Assembly (NCBI GenBank): GCA_035575035.1
Contig: DATLYH010000384.1
Coordinates: 1-51,419 of the forward strand
From: DATLYH01 sp035575035
GTDB lineage: Bacteria; Planctomycetota; Planctomycetia; Gemmatales; Gemmataceae
Reading direction: 5' to 3'
Length of the DNA: 51,419 nucleotides
Shown: piece by piece, positions 16,655 through 24,903 of the stretch
Layout: every line of letters starts with the position of its first letter
How positions within the stretch are numbered: position 1 is the stretch's first letter
The notes under the pieces: model-generated
What the model saw: the letters and a program-made list of their open reading frames with translations, nothing else
What the model was told of the DNA's origin: nothing
Databases searched by the model: none
Made by a program: the position numbers and the translations under genes

Positions 16655-19600
16655 ATGAGTCAACGGGAACGGCAACCCTCAGGAGGCGTGTCGGCCGCAG
16701 GCCAACCCGGGCCGCTCTCTGCCGCCGCACCGCTTGCCAGCGCCGGGCTGCCCTGGGAGGAGATTTACCCAAGCGCCTCCCCGGCCCAGCAAGCCGAGCT
16801 GCTGGCCCTGGCCGCCCGCCAGGGGGGACTCGTTTATTCCCACCAACTCCCCGCTTCGGCCAACGGGCTACTCCGCGACCCGGCCCGGGAGTTGCTCACC
16901 CGGCTGTTGGCCGGCAAGACCGACGACCTCGAACCGCTCCATGTCCAGCCGACGGAGGTGGAAGACGCTGCCCTCGACCCGGTGCAGCGCGAGGCTGTCG
17001 CCAAGGCGCTGCAAACCCCCGACCTCTGCCTTATCCAGGGCCTGCCCGGCACCGGCAAGACGCGCGTCCTGGCCGAGATCATTACCCGTGCGGCCGTCCG
17101 CGGCGAGCGCGTCCTGCTGCTGGCCCCCCATGCCGCCACCCTGGACCGCGCCCTGCACCTGATCCGGGATCGCGAGGCGATCTACGCCGTCCGCTGCCTG
17201 GACCGCGAAGAGAACCCCGAGTCGCTGCCCCCCTCCCTGCGCGAGTTGACGTTCGCAGAGCGGCTGCGACGGCTCCGCGAAGACACGCTGGAAGCGGCCC
17301 GACGGGACATCCAGGCCGCCGAGGCCCGGAGCGCCCAGTTGGCCCGCGGCGAGCTGCTCTGGCCCCGCCTGGAAGAATTGGCCGAGCGCCGCCGGCAGCT
17401 CGACGAGCAACTCGACGCCTTGCGCGACTGCCGCGGCCAGGTCGCCGACCTGGCGGAGCAAGAAGTCCGGCAGGCGGAGTCCGCGACCGGCGATCACCCC
17501 TTGCGGCCGGCCCTTGACGCCCTGCGGCTCGAGTTAAACGAAAGCCTGGCCCGCATCGAGAAGGTCCGGGAAGACCTGACCGCCCAGGTCAAGGAACACG
17601 AGCGCGAGCAGGCAATGCTGGCCGCCGAGTTGGACCGGCTACGCCCGCTGGCGGAAGCCAAACAGAGCGGCCGATGGTGGACCTTCGCCTGGTGGCGGGC
17701 GGTCTTTTCGCGCACGCAACTGGCCCGCCTGGCCGCGTGCGAGGCCCGGTTGGGGCAACTGGGCGAGGCGCTCAATCGGCTGAAGGAAGAGGCCCGCCGC
17801 CTGGACAAGGACAAGGAACGGTCCGAGCAGGTTTTCCAGGAGGGGCGGGCCCGAGTGGTCGAGTCAGCCGCCGCCCGGCGGCGGGCGGAACTGGACGATG
17901 AGGAGGCGGCCCTGCGCCACGAGGCTGCCCTGATCCAGGAAAAATGGCAAGCCGCCTGTCAGGAGTTCGGCTCCGAGGCGGCCCCTACCGCCCCGACGCC
18001 GGCGGCACTCCGCGCTGCCCGTGAGGCGTGGCAGCAACGGGTCCGGGAGGCGGAAGAGCGCCGAGCATTCGCGCGGCAATGGGCCGCATGCCTGGAGGAA
18101 AGCGCTGCCACCCTGGCCAACCGGATGCGGGAGTACGTCAATGTGGTGGCTGCCACGACCGGCTCGCTGGCCGCCGATGAGCATTTCGGCGATGCGGCGG
18201 CGCCGCTCCTGTTCGACCTGCTGGTGCTGGAAGGGGCCAATCAGGTCACCGAGTCGGAGTTCGTGAACCTGGCCCGCCGCGCCCGTCGCTGGGTACTGGT
18301 GGGTGAGCCGGCCCCCGAGGAAGGCGACCTGGAGGGCGAAGGGCAGGCCACGGACCGCAAAGGCAAGGGGGACCCAGCCCGGCCCTCCCCTCCTCTTCCC
18401 TCGCGGGGAACAGCCGCTGCTCCTCCCGCGCCTGCTTCGGGAGAAAAGGGTAAGGGAGAGGGGACGAGCCGACGACCGGTCTCGGCCCGCTCCCCGATCA
18501 TCGACCCGCGGGCTTCGTTCTTCCAGCGCCTCTGGCATCAGCTGCACTGCGACCCGCGCCGCCTTCCTTATGCCTGGGTTCACGACAAGGACGGCCTTTG
18601 CTGCCGGTTGCGGCCGTTGCCGCCGGAGCAGCGACCGTGGTTGGAATGCGAGCGCGTGGCCGACTTCCCCGATGTCGAGCTGCGCATCCTGGCCCCGCCG
18701 CGGACACCCCCCGTGCTGGCCGAGGTCGTCTTCCCTCCCTGGATGTCAATCGCCCAGGCCAAGGCATACATCTTCCACGAGCTGGCCGAGTTGCCGGTGC
18801 GGGCCGAGCGCCACAGCCTCCGCTGGCTGGAACAGCCCGAGCGCTTGGTGCTTAGCCTGGCCGATAGTCCCCCGGCCGACGCCGTGCCGGTAGTGCTGGG
18901 GCACGGCGTGCGCGAGTGGGTGGCCGTCCGCACCGCTGGATCGGAGGGTGGCGAGTCCCACCCGACCAGCTGGCACACCTGTCTGGTCGAGTTCGACCGG
19001 CGGGCCGGCTGGCATCGCCGTCAGGCCGAGGAGTGGGTCCAGCAGCACCTCGGCATCCGCGATCTCGGCCGGACCGTCCGCCTCGACATCCCCTATCGGA
19101 TGCACCCGGAACTGGCGGCCTTCCTGTCGGACTGGCTGTTCGCCGGCGCCTACGACCTCCCGCCCGCTGCTCCCGAACTGGCCCCGCTGTTGTCCGGCAA
19201 CGGTACTCCGGCCGTCCAGTTTGTGCCGGTCCCCTCCCCGGCGGCCGACCGGTCCTCGCGGCGCCGCTCGGAAGTGGCGGCCCGGTCGGGAGATGGCCGA
19301 CGCGGCACCGTCATGCTGCGGCCGGCCAAGGCCGGTGCTGGGCTGGAGCTGGATGCTGGCGATCCGCGCCACCGCGACCGGCTCCCTGCCGAGCTACGGG
19401 CCGACTTCTCCGGCACTGGCTTTGTCAACTACTTGGAGGCGCAGGCGGTGGTGCGCACGCTCCAGGCGCTGATAGCCGACCCCGCCTTGCAGGCAGCTGC
19501 TCAACCGTGCGGTGATGACCCGCATCGGGTCACCATCGGCGTGCTGGCCCTCTACCCGGCCCAGGCCGAGTTAATCCGCCGCCTCATGGCCCGCGTGCCG

Positions 19601-20056
19601 TCCCTGGCCCCCCTTCCGGGGAGACACGGAGACACGGAGACACGGAGACAAGGAGAAGACGGTTCCTGCTCCGTGTCTCCTTGTCTCCCGGTTTCCTTGT
19701 CTTCCTCAAGGAGTAAGGGGATAACCATCAAGGTGGATGTTCCCGCTGCCTTCCGCGAAGGCGAGTGCCTGGTCGGGCTGGTCAGCCTGACGCGCAGCCA
19801 TAGCCACCGTGCTGTCAGCTTTGGCGAAGGGCCGGATCTACTGGTTCGGGCTTTGACTCGCGCCCGCGCTCGGCTGATCATCTTCGGCGACCCCGGCACG
19901 CTGGCGCGGCGGGCCCAGTGGCAGGGGGCGCTGGACCACCTTGACGAATTTGCCAGCGCCTGGGAGCAGCGGCTCATCTCCCGACTGGTGGGCTACCTGC
20001 ACGGGCAGGGCGCCCCGTCTCCCCGCTTTCAACTCTGCGAAGGTAGCGCCCCATGA
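16655..20056 (+). CDS. SF1 (UPF1/DNA2-like) helicase-related AAA ATPase with degraded motifs
   Basis: The 1133-residue protein has the layout of an SF1 helicase split by a long coiled coil. Motif Q (LDPVQREAV, 107-115) and Walker A (GLPGTGKT, 129-136) are intact. Residues about 190-490 are charged coiled coil. Walker B is replaced by LLVLEGANQ (about 522-530) where DEA(S/G)Q is expected. Motif III reads VLVGEP instead of VLVGDxxQLPP. The motif V/VI region reads VDVPAAFREGECLVGLVSLTRS and LVRALTRARARLIIFGD. ATP binding is likely, but hydrolysis and helicase action are doubtful. Two in-frame palindromic inserts (18387-18463 and 19616-19691) add disordered Pro/Ser/Gly stretches. Its stop overlaps the next start by 4 bp. 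Confidence 0.85.
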   Translation: MSQRERQPSGGVSAAGQPGPLSAAAPLASAGLPWEEIYPSASPAQQAELLALAARQGGLVYSHQLPASANGLLRDPARELLTRLLAGKTDDLEPLHVQPTEVEDAALDPVQREAVAKALQTPDLCLIQGLPGTGKTRVLAEIITRAAVRGERVLLLAPHAATLDRALHLIRDREAIYAVRCLDREENPESLPPSLRELTFAERLRRLREDTLEAARRDIQAAEARSAQLARGELLWPRLEELAERRRQLDEQLDALRDCRGQVADLAEQEVRQAESATGDHPLRPALDALRLELNESLARIEKVREDLTAQVKEHEREQAMLAAELDRLRPLAEAKQSGRWWTFAWWRAVFSRTQLARLAACEARLGQLGEALNRLKEEARRLDKDKERSEQVFQEGRARVVESAAARRRAELDDEEAALRHEAALIQEKWQAACQEFGSEAAPTAPTPAALRAAREAWQQRVREAEERRAFARQWAACLEESAATLANRMREYVNVVAATTGSLAADEHFGDAAAPLLFDLLVLEGANQVTESEFVNLARRARRWVLVGEPAPEEGDLEGEGQATDRKGKGDPARPSPPLPSRGTAAAPPAPASGEKGKGEGTSRRPVSARSPIIDPRASFFQRLWHQLHCDPRRLPYAWVHDKDGLCCRLRPLPPEQRPWLECERVADFPDVELRILAPPRTPPVLAEVVFPPWMSIAQAKAYIFHELAELPVRAERHSLRWLEQPERLVLSLADSPPADAVPVVLGHGVREWVAVRTAGSEGGESHPTSWHTCLVEFDRRAGWHRRQAEEWVQQHLGIRDLGRTVRLDIPYRMHPELAAFLSDWLFAGAYDLPPAAPELAPLLSGNGTPAVQFVPVPSPAADRSSRRRSEVAARSGDGRRGTVMLRPAKAGAGLELDAGDPRHRDRLPAELRADFSGTGFVNYLEAQAVVRTLQALIADPALQAAAQPCGDDPHRVTIGVLALYPAQAELIRRLMARVPSLAPLPGRHGDTETRRQGEDGSCSVSPCLPVSLSSSRSKGITIKVDVPAAFREGECLVGLVSLTRSHSHRAVSFGEGPDLLVRALTRARARLIIFGDPGTLARRAQWQGALDHLDEFASAWEQRLISRLVGYLHGQGAPSPRFQLCEGSAP
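18387..18463. repeat. CT/GA-rich palindrome inside the helicase-like gene
   Basis: Arms CCCCTCCTCTTCCCT and AGGGTAAGGGAGAGGGG lie in frame inside the coding sequence and are translated as a Pro/Ala/Gly/Lys-rich segment just after motif III. It is of the same class as the intergenic palindrome at 14341-14393. Confidence 0.65.
19616..19691. repeat. GGAGACACGG palindrome inside the helicase-like gene
   Basis: CCGGGGAGACACGG with tandem GAGACACG units pairs with CCGTGTCTCC and TTGTCTCCCGG. It is in frame and encodes the odd stretch GDTETRRQGEDGS between the RecA2 strand and motif V. The same GGAGACAAGGAGA core is intergenic at 21220-21272 and 22829-22907. Confidence 0.75.
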
Positions 20057-21198
20057 CGGTTGCCGGGCCGCTGGTCTTCCCCGGCAGCCGGGTCCTGGCC
20101 GGGTGGTGGCAATTGCTCGCCCCGTTCCAGCCCCAGGCGCTCTGGGTTGCCCACTTGCTGCTGCACCGTGTGGAGGCCCTGGCCTGCGTCAGCCGGCCGC
20201 GCTCGCTGGACCGTTTCGCCCGGCTGGTGCTCCAGGCGCTGACGTTGGGGCATGAGCGGACGCTGCCGGCGCTTGAAGACCGTCTGCACCTCGGCCGGCA
20301 GACCCTTTATCAGGTGCTGCGCCGGTTGCAGCAGGAGGGACTGGTCCAACCGGGGCCTAGCGGCGAGTGGCAGCCGACTGGCCTGGGCCGGCACGCTCTG
20401 GAGCGGGATGAGTACCCGGCGGTCGGCCACGAGCGGCGCCGGTTCTACTTCGTGCACAGCAGCGCGGCAGGGCGGAAGCCGCACTTCCTGGACCTCCCGG
20501 ATGCTATCTCCGCCCCCTGCGTCGCCCCCGATGACTGGGCCTTCGATGTCGGCATCCTGCAAGCATGTGTCCGTCAGCCGGCCGAGTGGAAGCGGCGGTG
20601 GGGTTTTCCCCTGGATGTGGAGGAGGTCCACACCATCCCGCGGGTCGGCCCGCCGGCCGATGCTTTGGAGGGCGGCCCGGACCCCAACGCCGGCGCGGCG
20701 GCAGACGAGCCGGCAGCCGCCCTGGGCCTCCCCTTTCCCACGCCAATCCCGGAACCGCCCGCGTGGCAGCGCGTCATCGTGGACTGGCCGGAGCATCTGC
20801 TTAGCGCCCTGGTCCTGGTCGCGCCTGGCTCGGGAGGCGAGCGCCTGCTGGGGTTTGCGGCCCATACGGAAGGCTGGGTGTTGCAAGCGGAACGGCCGGC
20901 GTTCCGCCTAGGGGAGGACTGGGCCGAGGTCTTCCCGGAGCTAACCGAGGAGTCCCCGGAGATTTGGCAGCAGGCATGGCGAGCCTGGTGTCAGCAGCGC
21001 AAGCTCCCGCTGGCGGAAGTGGAAGCATGCACCCTTCAGCGCCACGGCCATCGGCTGCGCGTCGGCGCAGGCAAGCGCCTGATCGACCGTCTACAAGCGG
21101 TCCGGAGTCAGGCCCTGCGTGGGGAAGTCTGGCTGCTGGCTGGCAGCGGACGGATTCGCCCCGCCGCCCAGCTGGAGCTGGTATCGCTTACGCCTTGA
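20053..21198 (+). CDS. Winged-helix protein coupled to the helicase-like ATPase
   Basis: The 381-residue protein overlaps the preceding stop by ATGA, so the two are translationally coupled. Residues about 55-120 form a MarR/ArsR-like winged helix (LEDRLHLGRQTLYQVLRRLQ, then a wing EGLVQPGPSGEWQPTGLG). The C-terminal 250 residues have no family I recognise; they are Trp- and Pro-rich with alternating strands (RLLGFAAHTEGWVLQAERPA, GEVWLLAGSGRI). No membrane segment or signal is seen. The partner ATPase suggests a DNA-bound complex; this is inference. Confidence 0.75.
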   Translation: MTVAGPLVFPGSRVLAGWWQLLAPFQPQALWVAHLLLHRVEALACVSRPRSLDRFARLVLQALTLGHERTLPALEDRLHLGRQTLYQVLRRLQQEGLVQPGPSGEWQPTGLGRHALERDEYPAVGHERRRFYFVHSSAAGRKPHFLDLPDAISAPCVAPDDWAFDVGILQACVRQPAEWKRRWGFPLDVEEVHTIPRVGPPADALEGGPDPNAGAAADEPAAALGLPFPTPIPEPPAWQRVIVDWPEHLLSALVLVAPGSGGERLLGFAAHTEGWVLQAERPAFRLGEDWAEVFPELTEESPEIWQQAWRAWCQQRKLPLAEVEACTLQRHGHRLRVGAGKRLIDRLQAVRSQALRGEVWLLAGSGRIRPAAQLELVSLTP

Positions 21199-21219
21199 GC
21201 GCCCCCATAGTGGGGTATT

Positions 21220-21272
21220 GGAGACAGGAAGACAAGGAGACAGGGACCGTCTTCTCCTTGTCTCCTCTTCCA
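21220..21272. repeat. GGAGACAAGGAGA palindrome, intergenic
   Basis: AGACAAGGAGA (21230-21240) pairs with TCTCCTTGTCT (21253-21263), with outer GGAAG/CTTCC pairing. It lies directly after the winged-helix gene and could act as a transcript end, though no T run follows. Confidence 0.7.
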
Positions 21273-21289
21273 GGTAGTGCTATAGCGCC

Positions 21290-21499
21290 TCACCGGTGCC
21301 GGCTGCTCGGGGGCTGCTCGGCCCGGCGGTGCGGTCCCTGAGCCTTCTGAAACGTGTCCAGACGGTAGCAGCACAGGGTATACGCCCCACACTGCGGACA
21401 GGGAGATGATTCGATCGTTTGTTGTTCGTAGATCGAGAAGCTGCGGGCGACCATCCAGGAAAGGCCGCAGCTCTCACAGGAGACAATGAACCGGGTCAC
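21290..21499 (-). CDS. Small zinc-ribbon protein
   Basis: A 69-residue frame from GTG 21499, preceded by GGAAGG at the right spacing, has two CxxC pairs: CESCG near the start and CPQCG about 30 residues later, followed by a CC. This is a zinc-ribbon pattern of four cysteines. An upstream in-frame ATG at 21598 would add 33 residues without obvious structure. The C-terminus is basic and probably disordered. Function unknown; zinc ribbons of this size often bind nucleic acid. Confidence 0.6.
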   Translation of the reverse strand: MTRFIVSCESCGLSWMVARSFSIYEQQTIESSPCPQCGAYTLCCYRLDTFQKAQGPHRRAEQPPSSRHR

Positions 21500-21621
21500 A
21501 AGGCACCTTCCGTTAGCCGCCTGTGTTGGGGAGCCAAAGGGATTGTAAGCCGCCCCCACCGGCGCTTGCAAGGACCAAATCTTGTTCATAATCGGCATTC
21601 CGGGGAGAAAACTTGAAGGGC

Positions 21622-21714
21622 CCTGGCGAGCGGCCGGCGTCAGCCGGTCAGTCCTGGCGAGCGGCTGGCGTCAGCCGGTCAGTCCTGGCGAGCGGCCGGC
21701 GTCAGCCGGCCGGT
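21622..21714. repeat. 31-bp tandem repeat, three copies, GCGAGCGG family
   Basis: Three contiguous 31-bp units at 21622, 21653 and 21684, each CCTGGCGAGCGG(C/T)(C)GGC then GTCAGCCGG. Units differ by one to four bases. The core is the same as at 6784, 8334 and 16051. There are no unique spacers, so it is not a CRISPR array. Confidence 0.9.
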
Positions 21715-21752
21715 CCGGCTGCGTAGAGCTTTTGCTCTCCCCCAACTCCGTT

Positions 21753-22775
21753 TCAGGCAGCCGCGACTGCGCCGAGCTTGAACAGACGCCGGGCGTTGCC
21801 GCTGAAGATTTTCTCTTTGTCCTCCGCGGAGAGCGGCAGGTTATTCACCAGGTTGATGGCGTCCTGCAACGGCGTGGTCAGGGGGGGAGAGTCGGTCCCG
21901 AACAGCATGTGATCGGCGCCCATCACGTTCAGGTTGGCCAGGAGTGCCGGGACGCTAGACGTGGCGGTGTCCACCCAGATGCGCTTGATGTAAGTGCTGG
22001 GCGGCTGGGTGATCTTGTTCTCGTACGGGCCGATGGCGGGCCGCCCCAGCGGCGGACCGCCGGCCCTGCCGGCACCAGGAGGGCCGCCGGGCGGGGCGCC
22101 CGGCCCGCCGTAGTGCCGCGGCTGGTAGGCCAGGTCAAGCCGGCCGGGCAACAGCGCGATGGCCCCACCCGCGGTGGCGCCGATGAACTGCAAGTTGGGG
22201 TACTTCTCCATCCGTCCGCCGAACGCCAGGGTGGCCAGGCTGACCGTCACGTCGCAGTAGCGGCCAACCTGCTCGACCAGGCGGAAGTCGCTCAGGCTGC
22301 CGGCGCCGACCGGCTCGGCGGGCGGATGCAGGAAGATCGGCACATCCAGTTCCGCGGCCATCGCAAAGAAGTCGTCGGCCCCCGGGTCGTCGAGGTACTT
22401 CCCCTTGACGCTGGTGTTGATGATCAGGCCGACGAAGCCCCCTTCCTTAACAGTCTTCTCAGTTTGCTGAAGCAGTTTGTCGCCGCCGAAGGGGTTGGTA
22501 TAACAGTAAGCTTTCAGCCGGCCGGGGTGCTTGGCCACGGTCTCGGCCAGCCAGTCGTGGAACGCCTTGAGCTGCTCGGGCGGCTGAGCGTAGTTGTCCA
22601 GCCCGGGGACCGGCATCATGGTCCCCTCGCCGACCGGACTGCCGACAATGGTCAGCCCGATGCCGAGTTTCAATTTCTGTTCGATCATGCCGTCGATGTC
22701 GGCCAGGGCCGGCGGCATGGGGAAGCGCTTGAACAGGGCCGGGGACGTGATGTGGCCGTGGATGTCGATGATCAT
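21753..22775 (-). CDS. Amidohydrolase (ACMSD-like, amidohydrolase_2 family)
   Basis: The 340-residue TIM-barrel protein starts MIIDIHGHI; the H-x-H pair (His6, His8) is the metal site of the family. IFLHPPAE supplies a third His and MLFGTDSPP the catalytic Asp, as in aminocarboxymuconate-semialdehyde decarboxylase and related C-C lyases or hydrolases. It is the last gene of the minus-strand group that starts at 25918. A low-complexity Gly/Pro segment (about residues 226-255) is inserted before YENKITQPP. The exact substrate cannot be read from the sequence; decarboxylation or hydrolysis of a ring-fission or aromatic acid is plausible. Confidence 0.88.
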   Translation of the reverse strand: MIIDIHGHITSPALFKRFPMPPALADIDGMIEQKLKLGIGLTIVGSPVGEGTMMPVPGLDNYAQPPEQLKAFHDWLAETVAKHPGRLKAYCYTNPFGGDKLLQQTEKTVKEGGFVGLIINTSVKGKYLDDPGADDFFAMAAELDVPIFLHPPAEPVGAGSLSDFRLVEQVGRYCDVTVSLATLAFGGRMEKYPNLQFIGATAGGAIALLPGRLDLAYQPRHYGGPGAPPGGPPGAGRAGGPPLGRPAIGPYENKITQPPSTYIKRIWVDTATSSVPALLANLNVMGADHMLFGTDSPPLTTPLQDAINLVNNLPLSAEDKEKIFSGNARRLFKLGAVAAA

Positions 22776-22828
22776 GATTGGTCCTCCCCATGCCTTATTC
22801 CTCGAGGTCAGAAGTCAGGGGTCAGAAG

Positions 22829-22907
22829 GTGGAGACAAGGAGATGATGGTCCTTGCTCCTGGTCGTAGAGTCGTCGAGTCGTAGGGTCTCTTTGTCTCCT
22901 TGTCACC
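22829..22907. repeat. GGAGACAAGGAGA palindrome, intergenic
   Basis: GGTGGAGACAAGGAGA pairs with TCTCTTTGTCTCC plus TTGTCACC around a loop that itself contains a GTCGTAGAGTCGTCGAGTCG tract. It lies between two genes of the minus-strand group, and the right arm reaches the stop codon of 22903-23943. Confidence 0.65.
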
Positions 22908-23943
22908 CCCCGGGCGGCGGCCCACCGGTGCCGCGGCCGACCCCGGGCGGCGGACCCACGGGTTGGGGCGTGGTCTCCAGACCACGCCCCAACGGGGGCG
23001 GACCCGGCTCGCCGGGGATCGGCTTGCCGTCCGGGCCGATCGGCCAGGTGTACTTGTCGCCCAACCCGGAAATGCTCTCCATGAAGGCAAGGATCGCGGC
23101 CACGTCGAGGTCGCCCAGACCGCGCTGCTTGGCCGCCGTCAGCATTGAGTAGGCCGTCTCCGAAACCGGGATCGGCACATCCAGGTTCTGGCACTCCTCC
23201 AGGACCAGCATCATGTCCTTGCGCATCAGGGCCAGTTTGAAGTCGGCCTGCTGGAACGACCGCCGCCCCATGACGCCGCAGCGGAAGCTCATCACCGGCG
23301 AGCTGTAGCCGCTCTTGGCGATCATCTCCAGGATCTTGGCCCGCGGCAGCCCGGCCCGCTCACCGAAGACGATCGCCTCGGCCAAAGCCGGCATCTGCAC
23401 TCCCATGAGCATGTTCAGCACCAGCTTCATGGTGGCCCCTGCGCCGCTGGGGCCGAGGTAGGTCACCTCCTTGCCGATAGCATGGAGAATTTTCTGGACC
23501 GCGTTGAAGTCGGCCTCATCACCGCCGACCATGACGCGCAGCTCACCGTTGCGCGACATGCGCGGGTTGCCGAGCACGCAGGCATCGAGGGAGTGGAAGC
23601 CGGCCTGCGACGCCTTGGCGGCCAACTCCCGCGGGAAGGCCGGCGGCACCGTGCTCATGTCCAGGATGTAGCCGCCCGGCCGCAGCCCCGCGAAGACTCC
23701 CTGCTCGCCAAAGAGCATGGCGCTGACCACGTGCTGGTCGGCCAGGCTGAGCATGACCACGTCGGCGCCGGTCGCCACATCCTTGGGGGAGGCTGCCACG
23801 CGGGCGCCCAGCCGGGCGGCCTCGGCACACTTGGCCTGAGTGCGGTTGTAGACAGCGATCGGATATCCCGACTCGGCCAGGCGGCAGGCCATCCCCAGTC
23901 CCATGCTGCCCAGCCCGATGAAGCCGATGCGAGGTTGGTCCAT
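22903..23943 (-). CDS. NAD(P)-binding 3-hydroxyisobutyrate dehydrogenase family protein
   Basis: The 346-residue protein has the Rossmann motif GFIGLGSMGLGMA (residues 6-18), ASPKDVATGADVVMLSL, DACVLGNPRMSRNGELRVMV and the GPSGAGATMKLVLNML segment with the catalytic lysine (about 173). This is the beta-hydroxyacid dehydrogenase superfamily. The expected family end is near SGLGDKYTW; the last 40 residues are a Gly/Pro tail that includes a palindromic repeat at 22962-22993, so the C-terminus was extended by repeat insertion. The substrate is unknown; in context it is a reductase or dehydrogenase for a small acid. Confidence 0.88.
   Translation of the reverse strand: MDQPRIGFIGLGSMGLGMACRLAESGYPIAVYNRTQAKCAEAARLGARVAASPKDVATGADVVMLSLADQHVVSAMLFGEQGVFAGLRPGGYILDMSTVPPAFPRELAAKASQAGFHSLDACVLGNPRMSRNGELRVMVGGDEADFNAVQKILHAIGKEVTYLGPSGAGATMKLVLNMLMGVQMPALAEAIVFGERAGLPRAKILEMIAKSGYSSPVMSFRCGVMGRRSFQQADFKLALMRKDMMLVLEECQNLDVPIPVSETAYSMLTAAKQRGLGDLDVAAILAFMESISGLGDKYTWPIGPDGKPIPGEPGPPPLGRGLETTPQPVGPPPGVGRGTGGPPPGG
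22949..23005. repeat. Palindromic element A copy 1, with 9-bp flanking direct repeats
   Basis: The 32-bp palindrome at 22962-22993 has arm GTTGGGGCGTGGTCT, centre CC and the reverse-complement arm. It is flanked by GGCGGACCC at 22949-22957 and 22997-23005. The copy-to-copy distance is 48 bp, a multiple of three. It lies in frame in the tail of the dehydrogenase gene. Confidence 0.85.
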
Positions 23944-23959
23944 GTGAGCCTCACGTGTA

Positions 23960-24020
23960 GGTCAGGAACCGTGTTGGGGCGTGGTCTCCAGACCACGCCC
24001 CAACGGGGGGGGTCAGGAAC
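23960..24020. repeat. Palindromic element A copy 2, with 10-bp flanking direct repeats
   Basis: The same 32-bp palindrome at 23973-24004 (centre CC) is flanked by GGTCAGGAAC at 23960-23969 and 24011-24020. The right repeat contains the TGA stop and last codons of the SDR gene, so the element sits exactly at a gene 3' end. Confidence 0.9.
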
Positions 24021-24813
24021 TGGCGGTGACCCCGCCGTCCACGAACAGGATTTGGCCGGTGACAAAACTGGCGGCCGGCGATGCGAAGAAGAGCACGGCG
24101 CCGGCCATCTCCAGCGGCGTGCCGAAGCGGCCAAACGGAATCCGATTCAGCATCATCTGGGTGAACTTCTGGTCGGCGACGTTGTGCTGCACCAACTCGG
24201 TCGGCACGAATCCCGGGGCCACGCCGTTGACGGTGATCCGGTGCCGCCCCCACTCGGTGGCCAGCTGTTTGATCAGCAGATTCAGGCCGGCCTTGGCGGC
24301 GCCGTAGGCCGCGAACCCCTTGCGGGCCCCGGCGGCGCTGCGCGTCGAGGAGAAGTGGATGATCCGCCCCCCCTGGGCGGCGTCGATCATCACCCGGCCG
24401 GCAGCTTGCGATAGCCAGAAGGCCCCCGTCAGGTTGATGTCGATCACCCGCCGCCAGTCGGCCTCGGGGAATTCTTCCGCCTTGGCCTCGATGTCGATGC
24501 TGGCCAGGTTGACCAGGATGTCGAGGCCGCCCAATTCCTTGACGACGCCGGCCACCAGATCCTGGCAGCTGGTCCGGTCGGCGACATCCACCCGGGCCGC
24601 GACCGCCTTGGCTCCGCCGGCGCTGAGCTTGTCCGCCAGCTCCTTGGCCTTGTCGAGTGAGCGCCCGGCGATGGCAATGGCAGCGCCGTAATGGGTGAAG
24701 AGTTGGCTGGTCACCTGGCCGATGCCGCCGTAGCCCCCCACGATCAGCGCCTTCTTGCCGTCCAGGCGGAACAGCGCGTCCAGGTCCGGGGCCGTCTCTT
24801 GGGTCTTCTCCAT
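24013..24813 (-). CDS. Short-chain dehydrogenase/reductase (SDR)
   Basis: The 266-residue protein is a classical SDR: cofactor motif GGYGGIG (residues 27-33), NLAS for the NNAG position, and the Ser...Tyr-x3-Lys catalytic set in HFSSTRSAAG and YGAAKAG. The C-terminus has PGFVPTEL and FVTGQILFVDGG, also typical. It is probably NAD(P)H-dependent and reduces a keto group or oxidises an alcohol. It belongs to the minus-strand enzyme group. Palindromic elements flank it on both sides (23960-24020 and 24816-24903). Confidence 0.93.
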   Translation of the reverse strand: MEKTQETAPDLDALFRLDGKKALIVGGYGGIGQVTSQLFTHYGAAIAIAGRSLDKAKELADKLSAGGAKAVAARVDVADRTSCQDLVAGVVKELGGLDILVNLASIDIEAKAEEFPEADWRRVIDINLTGAFWLSQAAGRVMIDAAQGGRIIHFSSTRSAAGARKGFAAYGAAKAGLNLLIKQLATEWGRHRITVNGVAPGFVPTELVQHNVADQKFTQMMLNRIPFGRFGTPLEMAGAVLFFASPAASFVTGQILFVDGGVTASS

Positions 24814-24815
24814 GG

Positions 24816-24903
24816 CTGCTATCCTCCGGAAACCAGGGGTCAGGGGCCAGGGGCCAGGGGTCAGTGAAGAGTCCCTGACCCCTGGTCTCCTGCTATCCTC
24901 CGG
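24816..24903. repeat. Second type of palindromic element with 14-bp flanking direct repeats
   Basis: CTGCTATCCTCCGG occurs at 24816-24829 and again at 24890-24903. Between the copies lies a hairpin with arms ACCAGGGGTCAGGG and CCCTGACCCCTGGT plus internal AGGGGCC repeats. The right copy covers the stop of the DUF1772 gene and the left copy the leader of the SDR gene, so the element has split their junction. Confidence 0.85.

Noticed and set aside
21622..21714. Three regular repeats considered as a CRISPR array
   Set aside because: The units are contiguous with no spacers and belong to a dispersed palindrome family.
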